From Acidimicrobiales bacterium (GTDB lineage Bacteria; Actinomycetota; Acidimicrobiia; Acidimicrobiales; SHLQ01), in the NCBI GenBank assembly GCA_020629375.1, contig JAHDDK010000026.1, forward strand, positions 5,415 to 49,789: a DNA stretch of 44,375 nt. Reading direction: 5' to 3'. Positions 8,674 to 17,111 of the stretch are shown here, in pieces. The position numbers and the translations under genes are program-made. The first letter of the stretch is position 1, and every line of letters begins with the position of its first letter. The notes below the pieces were generated by a model. The model was given only the letters and a program-made list of their open reading frames with translations, ran no database searches and was not told where the DNA came from.

Positions 8674-9355
8674 TGACCTGCACGACACCTTTGCTGGACT
8701 CGATGAGGTTCGGCCGACTCCACCGAAGGTCCGAGATCGCATCTACCGGCGAGTAGTCGATGAAGCCGGGCCACGCGGCACCGTGCATGGCATAGAGACA
8801 CCACCTGAGTTCGATCCCGACACGCCGGTGTTCGAGATCGGCGCAGCCACCACCCTGGTGGCCCCAGCTCCGGGTCGGGGCACGGCATGGATCGCTGCAG
8901 CAGCCGTACTCGTGCTGTTGGCGGGCTTGGCTGTCGCGATTCAGCTCGCCCCAAGTACCGATGCCGTTGCGTCGAGCGAGTTCTCCTCGGCGCCAGCTGA
9001 GTCCGCATGTGACGAGCTGCAGGCCGCGACAGCAGACTTCGAACTGCTTGCACTCGATGGCCCCATGGACTTGAGCCCGATGGAGCTGATCGGTGCGGCA
9101 GACGCATTGCAGGCCTGGATCGATCACAGCGACATCCGCGCGGCAGTCGATGCCGATGACCCGTGGCGAGCAGCGGTCCGATATCTGCGTCAGGCCGGGA
9201 TCGATGCGGCGACGAGCGGTTCCCCTCCAGAGCGCACGCTCGAGCAATCTCGAACAGCAGTCGATGATGCCCGTCGGCGATCGCCGTCAGTGGATGTCGC
9301 GGCGTGTTTCGATCGGTGGCCGACCGCGCCGTTCTCTGCGAATCCGGCCTCCTGA
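8666..9355 (+). CDS. single-pass membrane protein, candidate anti-sigma factor
   Basis: A 229-residue protein with an N-terminal cytoplasmic region (about 1-72), one membrane helix (about 73-93, 'AWIAAAAVLVLLAGLAVAIQL') and an extracytoplasmic C-terminal part with two cysteines that could pair. I see no HxxxCxxC zinc motif of ZAS anti-sigma factors. Its start lies inside the sigma gene (8-base overlap), so the two are translationally coupled and probably act together. Anti-sigma function is inferred from topology and context; the sequence itself matches no family I recognise. Confidence 0.65.
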   Translation: MPDDLHDTFAGLDEVRPTPPKVRDRIYRRVVDEAGPRGTVHGIETPPEFDPDTPVFEIGAATTLVAPAPGRGTAWIAAAAVLVLLAGLAVAIQLAPSTDAVASSEFSSAPAESACDELQAATADFELLALDGPMDLSPMELIGAADALQAWIDHSDIRAAVDADDPWRAAVRYLRQAGIDAATSGSPPERTLEQSRTAVDDARRRSPSVDVAACFDRWPTAPFSANPAS

Positions 9356-9377
9356 CCAGAAAGTCAAACATTACGGG

Positions 9378-9406
9378 TTGACATCTATTCGTTACGGTTG
9401 TAACGT
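9378..9406 (+). promoter_or_regulatory. consensus-like sigma-70 promoter without a downstream gene
   Basis: TTGACA (9378-9383) is followed after exactly 17 bases by TAACGT (9401-9406). The spacer and -10 contain the inverted repeat CGTTAC (9390-9395) / GTAACG (9400-9405). The signal points rightward into a region where the only convincing gene (divIVA-like) lies on the other strand. Confidence 0.45.
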
Positions 9407-9582
9407 AATCGCAACGTCGAGTTCGAACGGGTGATCAGGGTCTCCTCGAGAACACGACAGGGATGGTGTTGTCCCGGTCGGTCGGACCACAACGACCGCC
9501 CGCGCCTGGCCGATCGGGCAGCGCCATCTCAAAAAGTGCTTTCAACCGCCACCGCCAACGACGCCGGTGACGAGCCCGCCGA

Positions 9583-10194
9583 TCAGGATCGGCCGGGTAC
9601 CTCGACACGCAGCTTGTCCTTCATGAACGAGGCGAGCGAATCGTCGAGAACGATCGTCGGTCCGTCATCGGCGGGCCCGGCGATCGCGGTTCCGACCGTT
9701 TCCGGATCGAGCAGCGACACCTCGGATCGCAGCGCCCGCACCCGGTCCTGAAGGGCACGTTCCTCATCGAGCAAGGCGTCAAGGCGCGTCTGTGCGTCAC
9801 CGAGCACGGCGTCGGCCCGCGCTCGAGCCTGTTCCTCGCCCGCGGTCACGATCTGTTCGGCTTCGGTGCGAGCCTCCGCAACGATCACGTCGGCCTCGCC
9901 CTGAGCATCGGCGACGATCGACTCGGCGTCCACACGAGCCGCAGCGTCGGCATCGGGGGCGTCGGTCGAGACGATCTGTTCGGCCTGTTTGTGGGCGTCC
10001 TCGATGATCGCTTTCGCCTCGCGTTCAGCGAGAACCCGAGGATCACCATCTCGAGCCAGATCGTCACGGACCTGCTGGCGATCGCGCATCTCTTCGGCGA
10101 TCTCGCGCAGGAACCCACGCACCTGGACGATGTCGTACCCCCGGCGGCGCATGCGGAACGGCTGACGATCGATCTGCTCGGGGGTCAAGTGCAC
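9583..10194 (-). CDS. DivIVA-domain coiled-coil protein
   Basis: A 203-residue protein. The N-terminus 'HLTPEQIDRQPFRMRRRGYDIVQV' followed by 'RGFLREIAEEM' is the DivIVA/Wag31-type membrane-curvature domain, although less standard than in Wag31. Residues about 45-175 form a long Ala/Glu/Arg-rich coiled coil, then a short acidic tail. GTG at 10194 is chosen because AAAGGA lies six bases upstream; a longer frame to 10263 exists but adds an atypical N-terminus. Such proteins scaffold polar growth, septation or cell-wall synthesis. It is divergent from the exonuclease gene. A CCGATC/GATCGG hairpin spans the stop codon (9579-9592). Confidence 0.82.
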   Translation of the reverse strand: MHLTPEQIDRQPFRMRRRGYDIVQVRGFLREIAEEMRDRQQVRDDLARDGDPRVLAEREAKAIIEDAHKQAEQIVSTDAPDADAAARVDAESIVADAQGEADVIVAEARTEAEQIVTAGEEQARARADAVLGDAQTRLDALLDEERALQDRVRALRSEVSLLDPETVGTAIAGPADDGPTIVLDDSLASFMKDKLRVEVPGRS

Positions 10195-10291
10195 GGTGCG
10201 TCCTTTCGAAGCCACGGTCGCACGCCCGGTTGTCCAGACGCTCGACGACCTCCGCTGGGCCATTGTGACATGCGTGCACCAAGATCAGTCC

Positions 10292-11161
10292 ATGCGCATC
10301 CACCTCGTCGATGGGACATACGAACTGTTCCGCTACTACTTCGCTGCTCCATCGCATCTCAACGCTGCCGGCGAAGAGGTCGGCGCCGTCCGTGCGGTGC
10401 TCGGGTCGATGATTCAGATGCTCGAAGACGGCGCCACCCACATCGGGATCGCCACCGACCACGTGATCGAGTCGTTCCGCAACGAACTGTGGGACGACTA
10501 CAAGGACGGATCCGGGATCGAAGAGGGCATCGCTTCGCAGTTCGGACTCCTCGAGGACGTGCTCCGAGCCGCCGGGTTCGTCGTCTGGCCAATGATCGAG
10601 CACGAAGCCGATGACGCCCTCGGTGCCGCTGCCGTCCGCTACGCAGCCGACCCGACTGTCGACGAGGTCTGGATCTGCACGCCCGACAAGGACCTCGCCC
10701 AGATCGTCGATGACGACGCCGGCATCTGTCAGTTCGACCGGCGGAAGGGCGTGCGATACGACGAGACCGCAGTCATCGAGAAGTTCGGCGTTCCACCGGC
10801 CTCGATCCCCGACTATCTCGGGCTCGTTGGGGACTCGGCCGATGGTTTCCCTGGCCTTCCCGGATGGGGGGCCAAGTCGACCGCAGCCGTGCTTTCCCGA
10901 TACGGGCACATCGAGCACATTCCCCCTGCCGCAGGCCAATGGGACATCACCGTGCGAGGCGGCGCAAAGCTCGCACACACCCTTGCGGAGAATCGCGACC
11001 TGGCGCTGCTCTTTCGCCGAATCGCCACCATCGAACTCGACGCAGCCGTCAGCCCGACCGCGTCCGACCTCCACTGGACGGGACCAGCCGACGATTTCGA
11101 CGACCTCATCGCCCGAATCGACGGAGATCGACAAGCGGCCCGACTGCGGAGACTGTCCTGA
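10292..11161 (+). CDS. 5'-3' exonuclease (FEN/PIN family)
   Basis: A 289-residue stand-alone relative of the DNA polymerase I 5'-nuclease domain. Acidic metal-binding residues are visible at D7 ('HLVDGTYELFR'), E105, D107 and D108 ('EHEADDALG'), D132 and D134 ('TPDKDLAQI'), and D181/D184 in 'GDSADGFPGLPGWGAKSTA', the helix-3-turn-helix DNA-binding element. It would remove 5' flaps or RNA primers. The start was set at the ATG giving 'MRIHLVDGTYELFRYYF'; a 32-codon upstream extension has no family character. Confidence 0.92.
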   Translation: MRIHLVDGTYELFRYYFAAPSHLNAAGEEVGAVRAVLGSMIQMLEDGATHIGIATDHVIESFRNELWDDYKDGSGIEEGIASQFGLLEDVLRAAGFVVWPMIEHEADDALGAAAVRYAADPTVDEVWICTPDKDLAQIVDDDAGICQFDRRKGVRYDETAVIEKFGVPPASIPDYLGLVGDSADGFPGLPGWGAKSTAAVLSRYGHIEHIPPAAGQWDITVRGGAKLAHTLAENRDLALLFRRIATIELDAAVSPTASDLHWTGPADDFDDLIARIDGDRQAARLRRLS

Positions 11162-11178
11162 TCCTGCCCTGCCGCCAT

Positions 11179-11205
11179 GGGCCAACCGGTCCAATCGTTT
11201 GGCCC
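11179..11205 (+). terminator. inverted repeat after the exonuclease gene
   Basis: GGGCCAA (11179-11185) and TTGGCCC (11199-11205) can form a 7-bp stem with a 13-base loop, 17 bases after the exonuclease stop. It may end that transcript before the polysaccharide locus. There is no T-tract, and the large loop weakens the call. Confidence 0.35.
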
Positions 11206-11248
11206 GACAGCTCATGTTCCGCACCGCCCCACCATCCACTCTCGTGTC

Positions 11249-12034
11249 ATGCACACGACACGAAACCTCACCGATGCACACACCTGGGGTCTCCGCTTCA
11301 CCGACGCCGAGTCGATCGACCACGTCGCCGATGCTCTCCTCGAAGGTTTCCGGGGCAAGCCGAACCAGCTTCCGCTGGTCGTCACCCCCAACGTCGACAT
11401 CCTCGTGACCCTCGAGGACGCCGATTCGTCGATCGTCGACACCGTGGAGCGGGCGGCAGTGGTTCTGGCCGACGGCCAGCCGCTCGTCTCGTTCAGCCAC
11501 CTGGCGGGTGACCGACTGGCCGCCAAGCTCGCCGGCTCGGACCTCACTGCCGTGATGTGGCCGCAGCTCGCTCTCTCGAACCGCTCGACCTTTGCCGTCT
11601 GCGCACGCGGACACGTCGGCAAGATCCTCGAAGAGGGTCACCGGAACTTCAGCTGGATGCAGGCACCGATGCTCCCAGCCGATGCGGGTTCGGTCATCGA
11701 CGCCTTCGCCTGGGACTGCATCCAGCAGATGTGGCGTATGGACGAGATTCCCGAGTTCGTGTTTCTCGGCCTCGGCTTTCCGAAGGACATCCTCGTTGCC
11801 CGCTCCATCCTCGAGCAGTGGCCAGACTGGGCCGGTGAGCCGCCCGTCATCCTCGCCGTTGGCGCCTCGCTCGAGTTCATCGCTGGCGTCAAGAAGCGGG
11901 CCCCGAAGGTGTTCCAGCAGCTCGGCATCGAGTTCGTCCACCGGATCCTCAGCGAGCCCCGCCGGATGGCGCACCGCTACTTGGTCAAGGACAGCCGTTT
12001 CCTCGTGATTCTTGGACGCCACGTCCTCAGCTGA
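11249..12034 (+). CDS. WecG/TagA/CpsF family glycosyltransferase (GT26)
   Basis: A 261-residue GT26 protein. The conserved 'VVTPNVDILV' (T46, N48, D50) and 'VLADGQPLV' (D75, candidate catalytic base) are present, as is the C-terminal membrane-association signature in 'AVGASLEFIAGVKKRAPKVFQQLGIEF', 'HRILSEPRRMAHRYL'. GT26 enzymes add ManNAc, ManNAcA or glucose to undecaprenyl-diphosphate-linked sugars, so it probably adds the second sugar of a lipid-linked repeat unit. ATG at 11249 begins the conserved part; no clear ribosome binding site. It is the first gene of the polysaccharide locus. Confidence 0.9.
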   Translation: MHTTRNLTDAHTWGLRFTDAESIDHVADALLEGFRGKPNQLPLVVTPNVDILVTLEDADSSIVDTVERAAVVLADGQPLVSFSHLAGDRLAAKLAGSDLTAVMWPQLALSNRSTFAVCARGHVGKILEEGHRNFSWMQAPMLPADAGSVIDAFAWDCIQQMWRMDEIPEFVFLGLGFPKDILVARSILEQWPDWAGEPPVILAVGASLEFIAGVKKRAPKVFQQLGIEFVHRILSEPRRMAHRYLVKDSRFLVILGRHVLS

Positions 12035-12062
12035 CGCTCGTTCCCGCCGATAAGAGCGGGGT

Positions 12063-13010
12063 ATGAGCACGTCCGGCAGCGACACGCCCAGACGAATCGA
12101 CGGAACCGCAGCCGATTCGGCTGCGGTTTCTGTCGTGATGCCCGTCGGATCGGTCGACGACCGGCTCGAACAGGCCCTGCAACATCTGGTCGATCAAGAG
12201 ACGACATTCACCTGGGACTTCGTCATCTCGCTCAACACGCCGGATACGTCGGCGGCACGCGAGCTGGAAGACATGTTGGACCGATGCGCCCTGGAGGCCG
12301 ACATCGTCGACTCGAGCCAGATTCGAAGCGCCTCGTACGCTCGCAACAGCGGAGGACGCCGAGCACAGGGCAACGTTCTCGTCTTCTGCGACGGCGATGA
12401 CGAAGCGGCCCCAGGCTGGCTCCAAGCGATCGTGGGCGCCCTCGAGCCCGGTACCGCGGTCGGCGGCCACCTCGCCGAGGACCGATTGATGATCGCGGGC
12501 CAGGAGTCCTGGCGACCTCCGGCGACACCGGGAGGCCTTCCGTCGTTTCTCGGCGCCGACTACCTCGTGTCCGCCAACATGGCGGTGTGGGCGAGCGACT
12601 TCGAGGCAGTCGGCGGATTCGACGAAACGCTGCTCCGAGGTGAAGACATCGACTTCGGCTGGAAACTGCTCGAGCGCGGCATCGAACTTCGCTACGCCGG
12701 CGACGCTGTCGTCGACTATCGACATCGCGCTGGTCTCCGTTCGCTACTCGAACAGCACTACCTCTACGGCCGCGGCATGGCGCAAGTGCTGGCCCGACGA
12801 AACCCCCCAGGATCCGATGGCGGATCAAAGCTCCTGAAAGCCAATGGCCAAAAGGTCCACAAGCGCTCCGTGATCAACGTGGCTCGCCGTGGTGCGATCG
12901 CCGTTGGCCGCCTGCACGGCCTCCTCGATGCACGGCGCATCGAGAAGGCTCCGCCCGTCCCCGCCTGGGAACCCGGGTCGGCCACCGACGGCGAGTCGAA
13001 AGCCGCCTGA
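12063..13010 (+). CDS. family 2 glycosyltransferase
   Basis: A 315-residue inverting GT-A enzyme. Visible features are 'SVVMPVGSVDDRLEQAL' at the nucleotide-sugar binding end, 'SYARNSGGRRAQGNVLVFCDGDDEAAPGWL' region with the metal-binding D-G-D, and 'GGFDETLLRGEDIDFGWKLLERG' with the catalytic ED pair. Acts in the cytoplasm, extending the lipid-linked oligosaccharide. It follows the GT26 gene by 28 bases and is convergent with the next transferase gene, 22 bases away. Donor sugar unknown. Confidence 0.9.
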   Translation: MSTSGSDTPRRIDGTAADSAAVSVVMPVGSVDDRLEQALQHLVDQETTFTWDFVISLNTPDTSAARELEDMLDRCALEADIVDSSQIRSASYARNSGGRRAQGNVLVFCDGDDEAAPGWLQAIVGALEPGTAVGGHLAEDRLMIAGQESWRPPATPGGLPSFLGADYLVSANMAVWASDFEAVGGFDETLLRGEDIDFGWKLLERGIELRYAGDAVVDYRHRAGLRSLLEQHYLYGRGMAQVLARRNPPGSDGGSKLLKANGQKVHKRSVINVARRGAIAVGRLHGLLDARRIEKAPPVPAWEPGSATDGESKAA

Positions 13011-13032
13011 GAAGCTCCTATGTGGCGAAGCC

Positions 13033-14253
13033 CTATGCGGCCTTCGCTGCCGGCGTCACGGCCGCCTCGAAGAGCTTCACGAGCCGTGCAGCTTCGATGT
13101 CCACGTCGTGGTCGGCGGCCACTCGTGCCGCTCCGGCCCGACCCATCTCATCGAGGGTCGCTGGCGCCGCGTCGAGAACGTCCTTCATCGCGGTGGCGAG
13201 GCGATCCGAGTCGCCTGCCGGCACGAGCCAACCGCAGACGTCCGGCTTCACGAGCTCCGGGATACCCGCCACGAAGGTGCTGACCACCGGCCTCTGGAGC
13301 GCGAGTGCCTCCATGATCACCACCGGCAGACCTTCGGCGAAGCTCGGGAGTACAAGGGCCCGAGCATCGAGAAGTGCCTCGCGAACCTCGGCCTCTGATG
13401 CCCATCCGGTGATGTGCACGACATCGTCGAGATCGTTGTCGCGAATCGCCGCTTCGACCTCCGGTCTCAACTCGCCGTCGCCAACAAGTACCAGGGAGAA
13501 GTCGACACCACGATCCCGCAGCTGACGGGCGGCATCGATCAGGACCCAGTGGCCTTTCTGTTCCGACAGGCGCCCGACCGTGACGAAGGTCGGCGAGTCG
13601 GCGATGGGCCGCGTCGGAGCGTCGAGGAATGTCGGGTCGAGTCCGCAGTGGATGACGTGAATGTCGTCGCGACGACCGGGAGGGGCGAGGCGCAGGAGCT
13701 GGGATCGTCCGAACGAGCTGATGCCGACGACGAATGCGGCGTGCGCGATCTTCTCGCCGAGCGTGAGACCGACCTGTCGGTCGAACTCTTCGGGACCGTG
13801 CACGGTGAAGCTGTACGAGGGGCCACCGAGCTGACGGCACAGCATCGCCACCGCTGCAGGGTTGGTCCCGAAGTGCGCATGCACGTGATCGACGGGACGG
13901 GCCTCGAACGCTTGGCGCAACCGGGCTGCTTCGGCGACGTAGGCGGACCAGTGGGCGGCCGACTTCTCCGAGCCACGCGCGCAGCGCATCGCAAACGACG
14001 TCGTTGCCCGGAGCCGTCGGGCGTTTCCGCGTGCCTCTGCGGCCATCGCCGCGGCGAGGTCGCTCTCGGTGTCGTACAGGACGGTGGTCCGGTCGGCGTG
14101 ACTCTTGTCGGCCGGGTCGGCGAGGTCCGTCGACCACGGTCGGATCGAGTAGATGTCAACCTCGACGCCGAGGCGTTCGACCGCGTCGATCTCGCGTCGA
14201 ACGAAGCTGTGGCTGACCTTGGGATACTCGTTGATGAGATAGGCGATGCGCAT
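13033..14253 (-). CDS. family 4 glycosyltransferase
   Basis: A 406-residue retaining GT-B transferase. The N-terminal acceptor domain starts 'MRIAYLINEYPKVSHSFVRREI' and contains 'HVHAHFGTNPAAVAMLC' and 'SFTVHGPEEFDR'. The C-terminal donor domain contains 'FVTVGRLSEQKGHWVLIDA' and the E-x7-E signature in 'SFAEGLPVVIMEAL'. The ATG at 14253 has GGAG nine bases upstream; a longer frame to 14652 runs over repeats in another gene and is spurious. It lies 26 bases after the gene ending at 14280 and probably shares its transcript. It resembles colanic-acid/exopolysaccharide mannosyl- or galactosyltransferases, but the donor is not determinable. Confidence 0.92.
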   Translation of the reverse strand: MRIAYLINEYPKVSHSFVRREIDAVERLGVEVDIYSIRPWSTDLADPADKSHADRTTVLYDTESDLAAAMAAEARGNARRLRATTSFAMRCARGSEKSAAHWSAYVAEAARLRQAFEARPVDHVHAHFGTNPAAVAMLCRQLGGPSYSFTVHGPEEFDRQVGLTLGEKIAHAAFVVGISSFGRSQLLRLAPPGRRDDIHVIHCGLDPTFLDAPTRPIADSPTFVTVGRLSEQKGHWVLIDAARQLRDRGVDFSLVLVGDGELRPEVEAAIRDNDLDDVVHITGWASEAEVREALLDARALVLPSFAEGLPVVIMEALALQRPVVSTFVAGIPELVKPDVCGWLVPAGDSDRLATAMKDVLDAAPATLDEMGRAGAARVAADHDVDIEAARLVKLFEAAVTPAAKAA

Positions 14254-14279
14254 GGGTTGGTTCTCCGTCCTTCGAATGC

Positions 14280-15419
14280 TCAGGCGGCCTGCTCGGATTC
14301 TGCGGAGGCAGCCTGTTGCGACCCCGCAGCACACGACTCTGCGGAGGGAGCCTGTTGCGACCCCGCAGCACACGACTCTGCGGAGGGAGCCTTTTGCGAC
14401 CCCGCAGCGAGTGACAACACGTCGACTAGAGATGCTGCAGCGGCGGCGTCGGTGCAATGTTCCTCGGCGAACCGGCCAGCTTCGGTGTCGAGGCGTGTTC
14501 TGAGCGCATCGTCGGTGCACATGGCTTCGATGCGTTCGGCGAGGCCGTCGACGTCGCCGGGTTGGGCGAGCAGCGAGTTGCGATCGTCGAGCAGGTAGTC
14601 GTCGACGCCGGGTCGATCGGTGCCGACCATTGCTCGGCCGTGGCAGAAGCACTCGACGATCGTCACGAGACCAGCGGTGAGACCGTCGGTGTTCATGGGG
14701 ATGACGTTCGCGTCGGCATGGAGGACGTGACGGTGGATCTCGTCCTTGGCCATCTTGTCGATGATCTCGACGTTCTTCGGCACGTCGAGACCCTCGAGGG
14801 CGCGAGGCCCAGCAAGCACGAGCGTGCGTCGACCAAGCTTCTCGACGGCGGCGAACATCGTTCCGTAGTCGCGGAAACCCGATCCGGTGGCGAACAGGTA
14901 GGGCTCACCGTCGGGACGGCTGGCCTCGGAGATCGCTCCTCCGTATTGCATCGGCACGTATCGAAAGCGCTCCTGTGGCAAACGGAGGATCTCGGCGTAG
15001 GCCTCGATCTCGATCCGCGAATGAACGACGAACCGATCGACTCGACCCAGCGATGCTCGTGCCGATGTCGTACGGAGGCCGCCGCGCAGGGTGGTGTTGA
15101 AGAACCAGCTGACCAACGGTCGGTCATCGCGACGGAAGCGCATCCGCGCCGCCATGGCAGCCGTGAGTTGCGGAAACACCGCGATCAACCCGGCGCTCGG
15201 CTCGGCGAGCGTGTCGTTCGCGTGGCGGCGATAGTCCCGCCAGTCGGCGAGCGAGGACGTCGCCCGGTTGCGTTCATGCCAGTTCTGTTCCCCGCCGGGT
15301 CGCCGGACGAGCTCGAACCGGAAGTCGTCACGGTCGACGGCGTCGCTGATCCAGTTCGCCTTGTCTGCGGTGAAGAAGGGCGCTGCCACGCGCCAGAGAG
15401 AGGAGACGTCGCTTGCCAT
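14280..15419 (-). CDS. GT-B glycosyltransferase with repetitive C-terminal tail
   Basis: A 379-residue protein. The C-terminal half looks like a family 1/4 transferase: 'YLFATGSGFRDYGTMFAAVEKLG', 'RTLVLAGPRAL', 'ADANVIPMNTDGLTAGLVTIVECFCHGRAMVGTDRPGVDDYL' (in parts). The last 40 or so residues are a low-complexity tail made of a 13-residue unit (APSAESCAAGSQQ-like) repeated about three times. ATG at 15419 has AAGGA four bases upstream; an ATG at 15452 is the alternative. It is divergent from the Wzz-like gene, 111 bases away. The N-terminal domain is poorly conserved, so substrate is unknown. Confidence 0.85.
   Translation of the reverse strand: MASDVSSLWRVAAPFFTADKANWISDAVDRDDFRFELVRRPGGEQNWHERNRATSSLADWRDYRRHANDTLAEPSAGLIAVFPQLTAAMAARMRFRRDDRPLVSWFFNTTLRGGLRTTSARASLGRVDRFVVHSRIEIEAYAEILRLPQERFRYVPMQYGGAISEASRPDGEPYLFATGSGFRDYGTMFAAVEKLGRRTLVLAGPRALEGLDVPKNVEIIDKMAKDEIHRHVLHADANVIPMNTDGLTAGLVTIVECFCHGRAMVGTDRPGVDDYLLDDRNSLLAQPGDVDGLAERIEAMCTDDALRTRLDTEAGRFAEEHCTDAAAAASLVDVLSLAAGSQKAPSAESCAAGSQQAPSAESCAAGSQQAASAESEQAA
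14300..14407. repeat. 39-bp in-frame tandem repeat, about 2.8 copies
   Basis: Units begin at 14300, 14339 and 14378, each starting CTGCGGAGG. They differ at only a few positions. The period of 39 keeps the reading frame and encodes a 13-residue Ala/Ser/Gln/Glu repeat with one cysteine per full unit at the C-terminus of the minus-strand transferase. Such repeats change copy number by slippage. Confidence 0.9.
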
Positions 15420-15530
15420 CCGTTCCTTGTCGACCGCAAGGGGTGCCGACATGAGGTTCGATCGGCACTCAAGACGGTCACTCAGATGCCGACCTGTTTC
15501 GGGTACCGACACCGAACTCGTGGAGTAGTC

Positions 15531-17111
15531 GTGGAACTCGATGTCATCCTTGTTGCCGTCCGCCGACGGTGGCCGATCATTGTTGCCGCGCTTGTCGCGG
15601 GCGTGTTGCTGGCCATGCTGTTTCCGTCGAACTCAACCGATCGGTTCGAGTCGACGGCGCTTGTGCTCGCTCGTCCGTCGACGAATCTGACGAGCCCGGC
15701 GCTCGACGCTCAACCGGATCGCTATGTCCAGGGCGAGATTGCCGTGATCGGTGGTTCGTCGGTGCGGGCTGCCGTCGAACAGCGAGTCGACGGCAACATC
15801 CCCGACGACGTGTCGTTCACCCAGATCGACAGCTCCGACATCATCTCCATTGCGGTGGTGACGGGCGACGCCGAACGATCGCAGCAGGTCGCCCAGGCGT
15901 TCGCCGAGGAGTACGTCGCTCAGGCGCAGGGACTGGTCGACGATGCGTTCCGTCCCGAACTGGATCGCCTCGAAGGCGAAGTCACTCGGATCGAAGGCGA
16001 GCTGACGACGGTCAACGAAACGCTCGCGGCCGCCGCCCGGCCGTACCTCGCCGCTGCGACGAACGCCGAGAACCCGCAACCGATCCCGGACGTGACCGTT
16101 CTCGACCCGTCGGCCGCCGCCGAACAGGGCATCCTGATCGGCGACCTCCAGCGGGCACAGACCGAACTCTCGACCACACGGAACGAGGCACGATCGGCAT
16201 TCCGGACCGAGTTGATCGAGCCCGCCAACATGCCGGCTGAGCCGCTCGCCGACAGCTCCGGCCTCGTCCGGATCGGCCTCGTCGTCATGTTCGGCTTGTT
16301 GGGCCTTGCGGCCGCCATCATGGCAACCCGCTTCTCGGGGGTCGCGCTCGACCGCCGAACGATCGAGGAGACCATGGGCCGTCGGACCGACATCGAACTC
16401 GAGCGTTCGCCGTCGATGTCGGAGAGTCGCTCGAGTGACCTCTCCGCTCGTCCGCTCAGCGTGCAGAGCGAACTCGATCGTCTGGCGGCATTGGTCGAAC
16501 TCAGCCGATCGCAGAATCGCACGACCCAGCCGACGCTCGTTGCGATCGGCGGCGCAACCGTCGACTCCGGGTCGACCACTACCGCTATTCAGTTGGCTGC
16601 GACGCTCGCTCGCCGCGGCGCGTCCACGTTGCTCATCGATGGAGACCTCGAACGCAACGATGTCACCGTTCGTCTCAATGCGAAGACGAACTGGGGTGAG
16701 AAATCGAAGCCGGTGCAGTTCGCGTCATCGCTCGACGATCTCCTGGTCGCCGGCAACGACGGGTCCGAAGCTGCTCCCGACATCATCGAGATCGTCGCCT
16801 CCGTGAACGATCACAAGAGCCTGATCGATGTCGTCGTCGTCGATGTCGGCAACGTGCTCAGGTCGGCGGTTGCCGCGCAGCTCGCCCCGGGTGCGGACCG
16901 TCTCGTTCTGTGTGTCCCCGAGCATGGTCAGTCGAAACGTGCCCTCGAGCAGGCCGCCCAGATGTACACCGACACGGACAACGTGCTGCTCGCAGTGACC
17001 GGCGCTCGCGGCCCGATGATCGCCCGCTCGACCGACTCCAGCTCGAAGAAGACGAAGACGTCGAGCGCCACGGACAGCTCGGACACGCGGAGGCTCGAGG
17101 AGGCCGCATGA
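15531..17111 (+). CDS. Wzz-like polysaccharide co-polymerase with degenerate BY-kinase domain
   Basis: A 526-residue membrane protein. Residues 1-14 are cytoplasmic, helix 1 spans about 15-31, an extracytoplasmic region with a coiled coil (about 115-225) follows, helix 2 is about 245-265, and a cytoplasmic nucleotide-binding-like domain fills 310-495. In BY-kinases the P-loop reads GEGKST; here the matching 'GATVDSGSTTTA' (341-352) has serine in place of the lysine. A Walker A'-like 'LLIDGDLE' (367-374) remains. The Ser/Thr/Lys-rich tail lacks the tyrosine cluster. GTG at 15531 is chosen because GGAG lies five bases upstream; the frame is open much further but only by chance. It likely controls chain length or export, with kinase activity doubtful. 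Confidence 0.87.
   Translation: MELDVILVAVRRRWPIIVAALVAGVLLAMLFPSNSTDRFESTALVLARPSTNLTSPALDAQPDRYVQGEIAVIGGSSVRAAVEQRVDGNIPDDVSFTQIDSSDIISIAVVTGDAERSQQVAQAFAEEYVAQAQGLVDDAFRPELDRLEGEVTRIEGELTTVNETLAAAARPYLAAATNAENPQPIPDVTVLDPSAAAEQGILIGDLQRAQTELSTTRNEARSAFRTELIEPANMPAEPLADSSGLVRIGLVVMFGLLGLAAAIMATRFSGVALDRRTIEETMGRRTDIELERSPSMSESRSSDLSARPLSVQSELDRLAALVELSRSQNRTTQPTLVAIGGATVDSGSTTTAIQLAATLARRGASTLLIDGDLERNDVTVRLNAKTNWGEKSKPVQFASSLDDLLVAGNDGSEAAPDIIEIVASVNDHKSLIDVVVVDVGNVLRSAVAAQLAPGADRLVLCVPEHGQSKRALEQAAQMYTDTDNVLLAVTGARGPMIARSTDSSSKKTKTSSATDSSDTRRLEEAA

Noticed and set aside
9431..9751. 106-codon plus-strand frame after the orphan promoter
   Set aside because: It overlaps the divIVA-like gene antisense, is Ser/Arg-rich and has no ribosome binding site; a non-coding transcript is more plausible.
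10064..12085. Minus-strand frame of 673 codons across exonuclease and GT26 genes
   Set aside because: Spans two unrelated plus-strand genes and their intergenic region with no family signature.
14300..14407. CRISPR-like array
   Set aside because: Three contiguous coding repeats without spacers; a tandem repeat, not a CRISPR array.
14254..14652. N-terminal extension of the GT4 protein
   Set aside because: Arg-rich translation of the neighbouring gene's tandem repeats in another frame; the conserved protein starts at 14253.
14457..15530. Upstream extension of the Wzz-like gene through the opposite-strand transferase
   Set aside because: The translation before GTG 15531 resembles nothing, whereas the part after it is a standard Wzz N-terminus preceded by GGAG.
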